This document shows, piece by piece, positions 10,302-19,717 of a DNA stretch of 64,000 nucleotides. Origin of the DNA: Toxorhynchites rutilus septentrionalis (taxonomy: Eukaryota > Arthropoda > Insecta > Diptera > Culicidae); the NCBI RefSeq assembly GCF_029784135.1, contig NC_073746.1:259880994-259944993 (forward strand). Reading direction: 5' to 3'. Under the pieces are notes generated by a model, which had not been told where the DNA came from, did not search any database, and worked only from the letters and a program-made list of their open reading frames with translations. Positions within the stretch are counted from its first letter, which is position 1. Every line of letters starts with the position of its first letter. The translations under genes and the position numbers were made by a program.

Positions 10302-10481
10302 TGAATGAAAAATTCGTTGTAGAGGACAAAGTAGGTAAATCGAAGAATGTTTGATTGTTTGGCTTTATTTTGAATTTTATTCACTTATTCTTAAAATTCT
10401 TCAAAAAATTGCATTTTTTAATTTATTTTGCTTATGTGTCCCGTTTTAACTGCTGAACTCTTTGGTCAGCCTAATAATGTT

Positions 10482-10943
10482 GGAACTCATGTCTCTCACT
10501 TATGCTGACAAGTACAACTATTTTGAATGTTCAGTTAATTTTTGACAACTGCTTTTCTTACACGTGTTTTGGTTCATCATCGATTTTTGCTTATTGCCTG
10601 TCTCTAGAGGAATCCCTTCGTAGCGCTGAAGCAAAATCGGCTATGGCTATGGAAATGCTTAATGGGATGGGATAGAGTGGACCACTCTATCTACAAGAGC
10701 TGTTCTAAAAGTATCACGATTTTTGTATACCCAAAGATTTCTGCGATGTACTGCGACTCCTACGACATAGACAACAAAAGTGGTGTGAGGCCTTTGCTAT
10801 TGCCTGGCCGTAACACAATGCATTATCATGACATTGCGGCATGTATAATGAAGTTCTTAATGAGCTTCATTAAAACATTACACGTCTTCGGTGCCACGCG
10901 TTACTGGATGTATTCGGTTGAATGGCGGAAACAATTCAATTCA
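10482..10943. other. No feature seen
   Basis: Intergenic sequence. A short frame at 10662-10988 starts in it but has no recognisable domain. A possible Tc1/mariner end-like word lies near 10685. Confidence 0.3.
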
Positions 10944-11216
10944 TTTTTTGACGTAGGACTACGTCTAACCGGAAGATATAGGGGGTGAAATGGAAATCTA
11001 GGCACTGAACAAGTAGGAAAAAATGCAAGATTTGGAACGCTTATAACTCGAGCATTTCTCAATAGATCGCAAAGGTTTTTGCATCAATTGATAGGATATA
11101 TATCTACGCATCTATCATAACGAATAACATTTCATTTTTCTTGAGATAAATAATTGAATAATTGTGAAATATCAAGCATTGTCCAAATGCACTATGTGCC
11201 CATTTTTGATTGGTCC
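10944..11216 (+). repeat. Dispersed repeat, copy 1 ('GACGTAGGACTACGTC' start)
   Basis: About 270 bp alignable to 63024-63290 in the same orientation. Both begin TTTTTGACGT(A/G)GGACTACG and share 'cttataactcga(g/a)catttctcaatagatcg', 'gcatcaattgata' and 'ttgattgg(t/c)cc'. It carries no coding sequence. It sits just upstream of the histone H2A pseudogene promoter region here, but not at the second copy. Confidence 0.65.
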
Positions 11217-11364
11217 ATTTTGTGCTCCTCAAATCGTACCGACCAAAACGGGCAACCAGAGCAGCAGCGAAATAGAATGAAGCACGATTGGAAAGGAAAA
11301 AGAAAAAAAAATGAACGAAACATTGGTCGCAGTCTCACACATGCGTAATTCTCGAGCCAGCCAG

Positions 11365-12157
11365 CTTATAAATCCCCGCTCCGCTGCCGTAACGATCATT
11401 CTTTGTGTGGACACCAACTGGACAACATCGTTGCTGGACGAGTTGGACGGCGAGGGATCGAGTGCCTTTCTCAAGGCAAGAGGGTGAAGGTGGTAGCGCT
11501 GGAGTAGAGTTGAGTAGAGTTTTCAAAAGGCCTTTCTCAAGGCTAGAGACGAATGAACTGAAAAAGTTTAAAGTCTCTATAATACAATACCTTCCTTCCT
11601 TCTGTAACGATCATTCTCATTCAAACCGTACACCACATCAGTTCGCATCACAACACATCAACAAACCAACCCAAGCAGCCATGTCTGGACATGGCAAAGG
11701 AGGAAAAGTGAGGGAAAGGCAAAATCCCGCTCGAACAGTGTTGGTCTACAGTTCCCCGTATGTGTATCCGCCAATAATGCTCCGGTAGCTAGGCCGAGCG
11801 CGTTAATACCAGTGCACCAGTCCACCTAGCCAGCGTTATATAGTTTCGGCCGCCGAAGTGATCGAGTTGGCTGGTAAAGCTGCTCGCGACGATAAGAAAA
11901 CCCGCATTCAGAACAGAACACATTCGGTTCGGTGGACATCAAGACAACAACAGGCAGTTGCAGCGAGTGGCAAACGCATTCACAAAACGGCAGCAGGTAG
12001 CAGAAGAAAAAAAAGTTTGTTCTTTATACAAACTGCTTTGGTGGAAAATCCAGAACAAGGCGGCATCGAGGGCGTTCGAAATGGTTTTTTTCAAAACCAC
12101 GAGTACTAAGTTTTCTAAATTGGAACCATTCCATAAAACAAGACGCTTTTCAGGGCC
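11365..12157 (+). pseudogene. Histone H2A pseudogene, copy 1
   Basis: A TATAAAT box lies at 11367-11373. The frame opens at 11681 with MSGHGKGGKV, as in the H2A N-terminus (MSGRGKGGKV). Frameshifts follow, but the core is recognisable: 11840-11910 reads AEVIELAGKAARDDKKTRI, close to the H2A segment AEVLELAGNAARDNKKTRI. At 12142-12157 GACGCTTTTCAGGGCC closely resembles the replication-dependent histone 3' stem-loop. The gene is intronless with its own promoter and stem-loop, so it descends from a histone gene unit rather than from a polyadenylated cDNA. It is clearly non-functional. Intermediate H2A parts are scrambled (11740-11850). Confidence 0.75.
12142..12157 (+). terminator. Degenerate histone mRNA 3' stem-loop
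   Basis: The core CTTTTCAG is intact, with GGCC on the right arm and a damaged left arm. It lies at the expected place, downstream of the H2A pseudogene. In functional histone genes this element binds SLBP and directs 3' cleavage. Confidence 0.55.
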
Positions 12158-12348
12158 ATTAAACCTTCCAAAAAAGAGTTTAGGAAATATAGTTCAATGC
12201 TTTCTAAAACAATATCCAAAATAATAATAAAACACAAATTGATTTTTTCATAATTTGTTTGCCAGGATATGATGAGTATGTGAATTTGGCAGTTGTTCTG
12301 AGCTTATTGATTTTCACCAATTCTTAAATTGCTTCTAGATTGAAAGTA

Positions 12349-12575
12349 CAGTAATTTACACTTATCTCGACATTTAGCTAATTGGACGGACCTGTAATTC
12401 GACATATTTAGTTGGACATTTTTGTAAACATAGAGTTCGGGGTCCAAATTATGACCCCACATTGAAAGTCGACACTGTACCACTGTCATCGCAAATGTTC
12501 AATTACAGGTTAAAATTACCTCCAATCCGACACTGAGTGGTGGTAATGCGACGTGCCATTGAATATAATTTACTG
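12349..12575. mobile_element. Complete 227-bp pogo-like MITE
   Basis: Flanked by TA on both sides (12347-12348 and 12576-12577). The ends are CAGTAATTTACA and, in reverse complement, CAGTAAATTATA. It has no coding capacity. A second, interrupted member lies at 1440-1629 plus 5474-5550. Termini of the CAGT type with TA duplications point to mobilisation by a Tc1/mariner-pogo transposase; the window's Tigger element (42024) also begins CAGT. Confidence 0.75.
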
Positions 12576-12732
12576 TACAAAATGTCCCAAGCTGGATGGG
12601 AAGAAATTTTCCAACTGTGAAAGTTTTGGCGAGTGGCAAACGCAATCGCTAAACAGAAAGGTTTAGCCGAACAAGAGGGGGATATCGAGTGATAACAAAA
12701 CAATAAACTCTTTAGATTGAAGATAGTTTTGT

Positions 12733-12748
12733 GATCCTGAAAAGGACC
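12733..12748 (-). terminator. Histone-type 3' stem-loop on the minus strand
   Basis: Read on the minus strand, GGTCCTTTTCAGGATC matches the histone stem-loop with a CTTTTCAG core and pairing arms. No histone coding sequence is visible upstream of it (12760-12950, minus strand). It may mark the 3' end of a lost neighbouring histone gene transcribed away from H2A copy 2. Confidence 0.5.
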
Positions 12749-12949
12749 CTTTTTAGCCTGCATATGAACCCAACGAGCGAACAAATCGTAATGAATGTAT
12801 TTTTTTTGCCATCGCTGCCTTTTAACGCTCATTCGTTCGTCTCGTTGGACTCGCCCCTTTGGCTGAGTCTGCCGATTTGTCTCTATCCTGTGAGTGTGTA
12901 CCGCTAGAGTACAAAACGCGCGGACCTCAAAAAAATATCTCATTTTCTT

Positions 12950-13135
12950 TCAAACCGTAAACCCGTGTGGTTGTATCCGCCAATTGCTCAGCAAGGGTAG
13001 CTAGGCCGAGCGCGTTAGTACCAGTGCAGCAGTCCACCTAGCCGGCGTTATATAGTTTCGGCCGTCGGAGTGCTCGAGTTGGCTTGCAAAGCTGCTCACG
13101 ACAATCAGAAAACACGCAACAGTCCTACGTCACTC
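12950..13135 (+). pseudogene. Histone H2A pseudogene, copy 2 (fragment)
   Basis: Aligns to 11750-11930 of copy 1 over 'gtagctaggccgagcgcg', 'ccagtgca(c/g)cagtccacc' and 'gttatatagtttcggccg'. Readable blocks include LELA.KAAHD, equivalent to H2A ELAGNAARDNKKTR. The premature stop created by 'gttatatag' is common to both copies, so they likely descend from one already-broken gene. It ends near 13135, next to the BEL gag fragment. Confidence 0.65.
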
Positions 13136-13149
13136 CGGTTATGTCCCCG

Positions 13150-13562
13150 ACATTACCCACCCGTCTTTTTTGACGTACAATTTCTCGCTTGATGTCCAGT
13201 ACGGAAACAATTCCAGCATAAGTGCTTCTGAGACACCAATTCTCGACGTTGTTGAACATTCATCTTTCCAAAGGTTGGACACTGGAACAAGAAATGTTTG
13301 TCTGGACAGGCAATGCATGACGGAATATTGGATTTGGGATTCGTCGTAGCTGTGTTTGCAGTTAACTTTAAAGGAAACCTTTGTGCTGGCTTCGGTCCAG
13401 CCACCTTGTTTGGAACTGGTTGATATAGTCTTGATTGCATATCAGTTGAGACAGATTTCAACATTCGCGCACGTTGGTATAAAAAATCGATGAGCTGCTC
13501 ATAAGTAACATCATCGACGTTGCTAGTTTTCTCCTCCCATGCTCGTAAGGTCGTGAAGTCTA
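13150..13562 (-). pseudogene. BEL/Pao gag, C-terminal part with zinc knuckles (element 2)
   Basis: On the minus strand the frame reads DFTTLRAWEEK, then MLKSVSTDMQSRL, then two zinc-binding clusters: CIACPDKHFLFQC (CX2CX3HX4C) and CWNCFRTGHQARNC (CX2CX4HX4C). This is the C-terminal half of a BEL/Pao gag whose N-terminal half is at 17872-18570. The two were separated by the CR1-type insertion at 13563-17870. Protease and pol are missing: past 13150 the sequence changes into the H2A pseudogene. Confidence 0.8.
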
Positions 13563-13634
13563 ACTTATTATTATTATTTATTATTTTTTATTCATCATTT
13601 GACATCAAGGTCTTTATGAAACTTACTACATAAA

Positions 13635-16628
13635 TTAAAATGGACACGCGGAAAATAAACGTTGACGAAATGTACAAGTAAACACATTAAAATCAAACAA
13701 ATTGTATGCTACATGAAGACGTCTACAAACAAAATTAATTGGATCGTGTGAGCCATATCGGGTATTCCTGCGTGTAGCTTGGATAATTTGCCTAGATCGC
13801 AGAACTCGTTCAGGTGCATATATGCGCATGCGACCCAGTAGCTCAGAACTGTCAATTTCAGCCCGTAGGATCTTCGCTCCGAATACAGCTTGATTGATAG
13901 CACGCCGAATTTGAAGGGGTTCAATATGCAACAGCGCGCATCGATCCTCATAAGGTGGGAGATTCATCGGGTCACGCCAAGGCAGGTTATTCAGTGCCCG
14001 CCTCACAAATCTCCTTGGAACGGACTCAATTCTCTCAATCCACACTGCTTCAAATGGACACCAAACGACAGATGCATACTCCAGAATTGGCCTGACTAGC
14101 GAACAGTAGAGAGCACGCAAACACAAGGGATCAACAAAACCTTCGGCGACTTTTAAGGCAAACCCTAATTGACGATTGGCTTTATCAATTATAGCTGTGT
14201 ATTGCAGTTTGAAAGAGAGTCGATAATCCAATAACACTCCAAGATCCTTAACTTTCTCGATGCGTTCAAGTAGTTCTCCACGAATGGTGTAGTTGTATAT
14301 GATAGGCCTTTTACATCTCCGGAAGGTTATAATCGAACATTTAGCGACACTCACTTCGAGAAAGTTTATAGTGCACCAATACACAAAACGATCCAAGAGC
14401 TCCTGCAGCTCTCTGCAGTCAGCTTCATTTTGAACAATTAGAAAAATTTTAAGATCGTCAGCATAAATCAGTAGCCCACCGTTTCGCAGAGGAGTTACCA
14501 CATCATTGAAGTACAGTGTGAACAGCAATGGACCTAGATTACTGCCTTGTGGTACACCAGAACGTGGCGAGAAAAGCGCCGATTCACAGGATCCAGTTTT
14601 GACGCAAAGTTGCCTGTTGCGCAGATACGAATGAAGCCAGTTGCACATTTTCTCCGAAACTCCGAGTCGAAATAGTTTAGCCAGTAGGATTTCGTGATTT
14701 ACGGTGTCGAAAGCAGCTTTGATATCCGTGTACACTGCATCCACCTGTAATCCGTCGTCCATCGCACCGATGCAAGTCGAAGAGAATTCGCAAAGATTAC
14801 TCTCTACTGATCGCTTTGGATAAAATCCGTGCTGGAAAGCACTAATGTAGCTTCTGCATGAACTAAACAAGACAGCATTCACAATAGATTCAAGACATTT
14901 TGATCCCGCCGACAACGATGTTATGCCACGGTAGTTCGAGATGTCGGTTTTGTCGCCCTTCTTGAACATAGGAATCATATATGACGATTTCCAGACAGTC
15001 GGAAGTTTTTGTTGTTGGAGAGAGCGATTGAAAATAATTTGAAGAGGTCGTAGTACCAAGGTCTTGCATCTCTTAAAAATGCAAGAGGGAATCTTATCCG
15101 GCCCGGGATTGTAGGAGAACTTGATTTTATTTATCGCAGACTCTACCATCTCTTCGGTAATTTCGAAAACGTCGAAATAAATAACGTCTCTAAGGGTTCC
15201 ATTGATCGCTGTTGTCTTTTCGTCCTCAGTAGGAATACTATCCACGAAAACACTTTTAAAATGTTGCGCGAATAGGTCGCACTTCGCTTGTGGAGTTTTG
15301 ACCGACGAATCTCCAAGATGCATAACGGTCGGCAGCCCGAACTCTTTGCGTTTAGAATTTACAAAACTCCAGAACCGTTTTGGATTTCGGCGAAGATCGT
15401 CCTGTCTTCTCTTAACGTAACGTTTGTATAGAAAGCGATTGTATCCACGATATATTCGACTGGCCTCATTGAATTGACGTTTAAGGATGGGACATCTTTG
15501 GCGGCAGAAGAGTTTCCAAAATTTGACGCGCCTTTTGCGTAGTGTTCGAAGACGATCATTAGACCATGCGGGATTACTTGGTGGTCTGCTACGTGGAACA
15601 GTCTGTGTTATGCAACTCATAAGAATATGGTTGAAGCTGTTGGTGGCACTATCGACATCAAGGGATTGGAAAACTTCCGACCAATCTACTTGTGATAGTA
15701 ATTGGTTCAGAGCGTCGTAATCAGCTCGGCGGAAGTCGAGTCTTTCGAAGTCATAAGCTTCTTCATACTGGACAGGCGGTTTGCATTCCACAGAATAAAT
15801 TAAGGCAGGATGATAGCGATCAATCGGATCTATCGGTTCCCGGGTGACGGATACGGAACCGTTGCTCACGAGCGTGCCATTCGAGAAGATGCGTTCAAGT
15901 ATACGATTCGAGCAATTGCGAATCAAGTTGCGTTGTCGCAGTGCATGAAATGATATATTATCGAGGAGAACTTGGCTGGCCATATTGATACATGACTGCG
16001 ACGGATCCACAGAAGCATATTCTCCGTTGTTCGTTTCTAACCAAACCAAGCGTGGTTGATTGAAATCGCCAAGCAGAACCACAGTGATTACACCCGTCTG
16101 GGTTCTAAATACCTCAGATACTGCATCAAAATGAAGTTGCACAAAAGAGCTATCCTGACTTTTATCTGGGGGTATGTATAAAGCACCAATCAAAATATCA
16201 CCTCCTACTACCGATACTTTTACCCATAACTGCTCGATAGTTATGACATTACTATAACGGACAGCTGCAGAGCCATACACCTGCTTCACTGCGATTAACA
16301 CCCCTCCACCACGTCGACGGATGCTGTTAGTGTCACAGCGATCTACTCGAAACACTCTGTAATTACTGCTGAACAGCTGTGCAGATTGGATGCAATCGTC
16401 GAGCCAAGTTTCGGTGAAGACATATATATCATAGTCCAGTTCAGCAGTAGCGAGGAACACCAGGTCAATTTTTGTCCTCAGGCCACGAACGTTCTGATAA
16501 TAAATCCGAAGCGCAGGAACCAAATCGTTATTCACTGTCAGCACAGGCTGAAAGGCTATTTCATCGACCACAACCGCAGGGGCAGGACGACTTTCAGGAT
16601 ATGGTAAAACGAGGCTACGAGGTGTCAA
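13635..16628 (-). CDS. Non-LTR retrotransposon ORF2: APE endonuclease plus reverse transcriptase
   Basis: 997 codons without a stop. The N-terminal AP endonuclease shows YYQNVRG near residue 43, TETWLDD near 72, GGGVLIA near 107 and LLGDFNQP near 185. The reverse transcriptase shows TDIKAAFDTVN near 635, GVPQGSNLGPLLF near 693 and the catalytic YADD near 721, followed by thumb-like sequence. There is no RNase H domain. The protein nicks target DNA and copies the RNA by target-primed reverse transcription. No ATG lies near the start: the frame is open across the end of ORF1, and the boundary codon at 16628 is TTG overlapping ORF1's TGA. Translation may rely on reinitiation or frameshifting. 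Confidence 0.88.
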   Translation of the reverse strand: MTPRSLVLPYPESRPAPAVVVDEIAFQPVLTVNNDLVPALRIYYQNVRGLRTKIDLVFLATAELDYDIYVFTETWLDDCIQSAQLFSSNYRVFRVDRCDTNSIRRRGGGVLIAVKQVYGSAAVRYSNVITIEQLWVKVSVVGGDILIGALYIPPDKSQDSSFVQLHFDAVSEVFRTQTGVITVVLLGDFNQPRLVWLETNNGEYASVDPSQSCINMASQVLLDNISFHALRQRNLIRNCSNRILERIFSNGTLVSNGSVSVTREPIDPIDRYHPALIYSVECKPPVQYEEAYDFERLDFRRADYDALNQLLSQVDWSEVFQSLDVDSATNSFNHILMSCITQTVPRSRPPSNPAWSNDRLRTLRKRRVKFWKLFCRQRCPILKRQFNEASRIYRGYNRFLYKRYVKRRQDDLRRNPKRFWSFVNSKRKEFGLPTVMHLGDSSVKTPQAKCDLFAQHFKSVFVDSIPTEDEKTTAINGTLRDVIYFDVFEITEEMVESAINKIKFSYNPGPDKIPSCIFKRCKTLVLRPLQIIFNRSLQQQKLPTVWKSSYMIPMFKKGDKTDISNYRGITSLSAGSKCLESIVNAVLFSSCRSYISAFQHGFYPKRSVESNLCEFSSTCIGAMDDGLQVDAVYTDIKAAFDTVNHEILLAKLFRLGVSEKMCNWLHSYLRNRQLCVKTGSCESALFSPRSGVPQGSNLGPLLFTLYFNDVVTPLRNGGLLIYADDLKIFLIVQNEADCRELQELLDRFVYWCTINFLEVSVAKCSIITFRRCKRPIIYNYTIRGELLERIEKVKDLGVLLDYRLSFKLQYTAIIDKANRQLGFALKVAEGFVDPLCLRALYCSLVRPILEYASVVWCPFEAVWIERIESVPRRFVRRALNNLPWRDPMNLPPYEDRCALLHIEPLQIRRAINQAVFGAKILRAEIDSSELLGRMRIYAPERVLRSRQIIQATRRNTRYGSHDPINFVCRRLHVAYNLFDFNVFTCTFRQRLFSACPF

Positions 16629-17404
16629 TAAATCCGCATCATCGAAACGATGGTTAGGCCTGGAACGCGGAAGCGAATTAGGGCAGAAATTCTTTCCAGC
16701 GCATTCTTCATAGTGTTGATGACGCCAACTTTGAATGACACGAATCTCATGGTCGATAGGTCTCTACCTGTGGGCACTAATTTTACCACTCTCGGGATGT
16801 ATTGATCGTTGTTCATGTTTAGACAATTTCGAACCAAGTCGCTGATCTCCTGTTCTGTAGTAGCTGGATCAAACGCCGAGAGGTACAACCAAAACAAGTC
16901 ATCGTTGACTTGGATTGTTTTTATAATTTCGTTGGTACTCTTTTTGGATCCTCTATTGATGGCAGGTGCAGTGCTTAGATTGGGATCGGACTTACCGATA
17001 GAGATCCTTCTGCGTTTCGGCGTGTAAGATTTCTTCGCTGCATCACTGAAACTGATTCCAAGCGACCCAATGGGTGTCTTAGGCTGAGAATCAACTTTGG
17101 CAGCAAGCGTGTTTACCGCGTCATTAAGCTTGGCCATCTCTACTTTTAGCGAGTCAATAACTTTTGCATCCGTAGATCCGCTAGAGTCGTCGCATCGAGT
17201 AGTCATTCTTCTGAAGTGGTCGTTTGAAAAAAGATCGGCACATGCATCGCACATCCAGAGCAGGTTTCTCTTTTGCAGTTTTAAAATGTCAAGTACGGGA
17301 TAATCGACATTTACACAGACAGTGTGGAAAGACGCGGCACAGTAACCGCGGCAGATGATGCGGTCCGCGTCAGAAGTAACCTTTCTGCAGCGTGGGCAAG
17401 TCAT
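16625..17404 (-). CDS. Non-LTR retrotransposon ORF1: PHD-like zinc-finger protein
   Basis: I place the start at the ATG at 17404, giving 259 aa beginning MTCPRCRKVTSDADRIICRG; a longer frame reaches 17458 with GTG. The N-terminus has a PHD-like Cys/His array: CPRC, C..GYC, FHTVC and CDAC. Then comes a coiled-coil-prone segment (LKVEMAKLNDAVNTLAAKV) and a basic patch (KRRRISIGK). The C-terminal half may be an RRM-like or CTD fold (LFWLYLSAFDPATTE; VVKLVPTGRDLS). ORF1 proteins of this type bind the element RNA. The stop TGA at 16627-16625 overlaps the ORF2 frame. Confidence 0.8.
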   Translation of the reverse strand: MTCPRCRKVTSDADRIICRGYCAASFHTVCVNVDYPVLDILKLQKRNLLWMCDACADLFSNDHFRRMTTRCDDSSGSTDAKVIDSLKVEMAKLNDAVNTLAAKVDSQPKTPIGSLGISFSDAAKKSYTPKRRRISIGKSDPNLSTAPAINRGSKKSTNEIIKTIQVNDDLFWLYLSAFDPATTEQEISDLVRNCLNMNNDQYIPRVVKLVPTGRDLSTMRFVSFKVGVINTMKNALERISALIRFRVPGLTIVSMMRIY

Positions 17405-17870
17405 AGTTTTGTGCAAATGTGCAGCTACTAACGCCAAGAGTATGTTGCAAAGTCTCACTATACGACGGTGAAAACAGGTTCCAGAAGCGCCTACGGTTAT
17501 GCTGCACTCAAGACGAATGAGCTTTCAGTGATCCGTGAAGATGCAAACGCTAGAGATGTTGAGCTTAGGAGCGATCGTTGATTTGTTATCCAGCAGATGT
17601 CGCTTCAGGACAAAAAATCGGCGTGGAAAGTAGTGCGTCTATTATTTTGTTTCACTAACAAAAGCTCAAAACACTCGCGAAAAATGTAAATGTATAACAA
17701 CGGTATATCGAATAAATGCACGAACGAATGTTTTTCAGAAGTGGGGCACTTCTGGAGAATATGAACACGGTAACGATGTTAAAAGACGTAAAAAACACAA
17801 AAAATTACGATAAATATTGCGATCGGAAAAAGAAACAATTGTTTACACAGGGCAGTGTAAACAATTGTTT
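17405..17870 (-). other. Probable 5' UTR of the CR1-type element
   Basis: Non-coding on the minus strand, between the BEL gag break and ORF1. It includes a 13-bp perfect inverted repeat CAATTGTTTACAC...GTGTAAACAATTG at about 17836-17869, next to the insertion point. The exact 5' end is unclear because no target-site duplication was recognised. Confidence 0.45.
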
Positions 17871-17871
17871 G

Positions 17872-18570
17872 AGAATATTCACTAACGGAGTATCCCAATG
17901 TATCACGGGTTCATTAAGCTTCGCTAAAGCTTTCACATGTCGCTAAAAGTCGTCTATCAATGAATGTAACTCTTGTGGTGATTCTCTCTTCACGGACGGA
18001 AGATCGTAAATGGCACGGAATAGTTGACGCTTAAGCAGTCGTCGGTTATCATAACGCTTCATAAGAGCATCCCAGGTCGATGCATAATTGTCTGCTTCAA
18101 TGTCCACACATTCAAAAGGTTTTTGGGCTTCTCCCTCTAAAGATTGTAGCAAGTATTGTAGTTGGAATATTTGCATTTGAATGAACCATTGATTTGAACT
18201 TGTCTCGGAACGATAGCCAATGGGAAAAATCACCGTTAAATTTTGGAAGATCAATTTTTGGTAAACGAAGTTGAAAATTCGAGGACATCTGCTGATTTTC
18301 ATTGAGTGAATTATTCATCATTTGTTGAGTATCAGTACCCGTGCGTTTCGTCAGAAGGAATCCCTTCGCTCTACAATATCGTGATTCGAAGTCTAATCTC
18401 TCATCCATGTGAGTATCCAGATTTTCAGGATTGTCTCCTTGCTCTATTTCCGATTGTATTTCCAGGAACTCCCTGTAAACGTGATCCAATGATTCAAGGC
18501 GAATAAGTATCTGGCATGTGTCTCGAATTAGCTGACAACTTCCTTTCTATTTTAGACGTCATTGTGTTTC
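17872..18570 (-). pseudogene. BEL/Pao gag, N-terminal part (DUF1759-like, element 2)
   Basis: Two overlapping frames on the minus strand cover ...LDHVYREFLEIQSEIEQ..., PKIDLPKFNGDFSHWLSFRD (the typical gag FxGD...W..F.D motif), then LQYLLQSLEGEAQKPFE and WDALMKRYDNRRLL, ending SLIDDF-RHVKALAKLNEPV. A frameshift near 18150-18200 and a stop after SLIDDF show that it is dead. A possible gag ATG lies near 18563. It is the upstream half of the gag whose zinc knuckles are at 13150-13562. Confidence 0.8.
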
Positions 18571-19150
18571 ACTGCACTAATGCACTTCACTACCACCACT
18601 TTATATGACTGCGAAAAATATAAATCGAAAATGGTACGTAATTCTATAACGAAATCCTTCCCGTCGCGGCGTACCGTTTTTACGCGGTTTAAATAACGAG
18701 GAAATGACACAAATCGAACGATAAACTCCTTCCCGTCGCGAAGTGTCACACCTTCCACGAAACGATTGACCGAGATTGATACGTTTTAATTCGTATGAAA
18801 TCTCCTTCCCGACGCGACGTATCAATCTACGCGATACGCTTACCACTCACCACCACCAGAATAAAATAATCAATTTGATATATATTTTCATATAATATAT
18901 TCGGATATTCTTGTATTCATTAATTTTCTTAAAATCTTTATTTCAACACACCGTTGCTTCGCCAGAGCAATAGATAATGCAGATTAGGATATTTTTCTAT
19001 ACACCACTGCGCTTTGAGATGTGGGAATCATCCGCATAAAGAGGAACTCAGGATAACCAATTCGTTCGCTCGGATTCAATCAACTGTCAACGCCTCAGCA
19101 AACAATAAACGCTGTACTCACCGCAATCAATCTCTTTGGTTGGGGGTTTC
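18571..19150 (-). other. 5' leader region of BEL element 2; LTR not delimited
   Basis: Upstream of gag on the minus strand. The word TCCTTCCCG(T/A)CGCG recurs about every 74 bp at about 18653, 18728 and 18803, indicating degenerate tandem repeats. I could not locate an LTR edge or a matching LTR, so this BEL copy is truncated at both ends in what I can recognise. Confidence 0.4.
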
Positions 19151-19154
19151 CTTC

Positions 19155-19263
19155 GATCCGGTTCGAAGGACCAAATGATGGGGGGTTACCAGAGGGGATC
19201 CGGTTCGAAGGATCAAATGATGGGGGGTTACCAGAGGGGGTCCGGTGACGAAGGATTTTCTTC
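19155..19263. repeat. 42-bp tandem repeat, about 2.5 copies
   Basis: Units start at 19155, 19197 and 19239, beginning GATCCGGTTCGAAGGA and containing AAATGATGGGGGGTTACC. The third is partial and diverged. It lies upstream of the BEL element 2 leader and may be part of an old LTR. Confidence 0.75.
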
Positions 19264-19717
19264 CGCTTCCTAGAGCGGCCCAAAGGATCGAAAGTGAATT
19301 TTCCAGCTTACGATCTCAGCCACGAACTGAGATTAACCGCACCGCAATTCTCGCGCTATTTTCGGACACCTTTTATAAATCGTTGCGAAGATTTCGAACA
19401 TGCACTAATTCACGATGCTGATTTTATTTATTTCACCTTCAGCGATGTAATTTTCTTCAGACACCTTTTTCGATTTAACAATTTCAAAATTGGTTTAATC
19501 ACCGTTCACGTTTATACAAATGGATTGGATATAATATTGGATCTGATCTCTTTCTCGGTCGGAATTCAACTGGTCTGTGTGGAGATAAAAGAGGTTTTTT
19601 CGCTTCTCTATTGCGTAAACCACTTTTTGCTGATTGGATGGTTGGTTGACCTTTTAAGGCGGCACAAAAGTTTTTGGACACTTCATTTAAATTTCGTTCA
19701 ACACTTGTCCAAAAAAG

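Larger units (their letters stand above)
7986..10473 (+). mobile_element. hAT-like DNA transposon, copy 1 (defective)
   Basis: The ends are TAGGCTGACCA (7986) and TGGTCAGCCTA (to 10473), perfect 11-bp inverted repeats. They are flanked by 8-bp near-identical duplications ATTATGTT (7978-7985) and ATAATGTT (10474-10481), the length expected of hAT. Inside, decayed transposase pieces remain at 8540-8760 and at 10098-10298. A 0.92-kb unrelated insertion sits at 8964-9883. A second copy of the same family is at about 46436-50871. Confidence 0.75.
13563..17870 (-). mobile_element. Near full-length CR1-type non-LTR retrotransposon inserted in BEL gag
   Basis: About 4.3 kb on the minus strand, comprising a 5' UTR of about 460 bp, ORF1, ORF2, a short 3' UTR and a 3' tail of TAATAA-type repeats (complement of 13565-13590). 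The insertion splits a BEL gag between ...HWDTPLVNIL (about 17880) and KLDFTTLRAW (13562). Both ORFs are uninterrupted, so this is among the youngest elements here. I place it in the CR1/Jockey-like group by its EN-RT architecture and the PHD-like ORF1; phylogeny would be needed for a clade name. Confidence 0.8.

Noticed and set aside
12503..12943. 146-aa minus-strand protein
   Set aside because: It spans a MITE end and a histone 3' stem-loop and has no domain.
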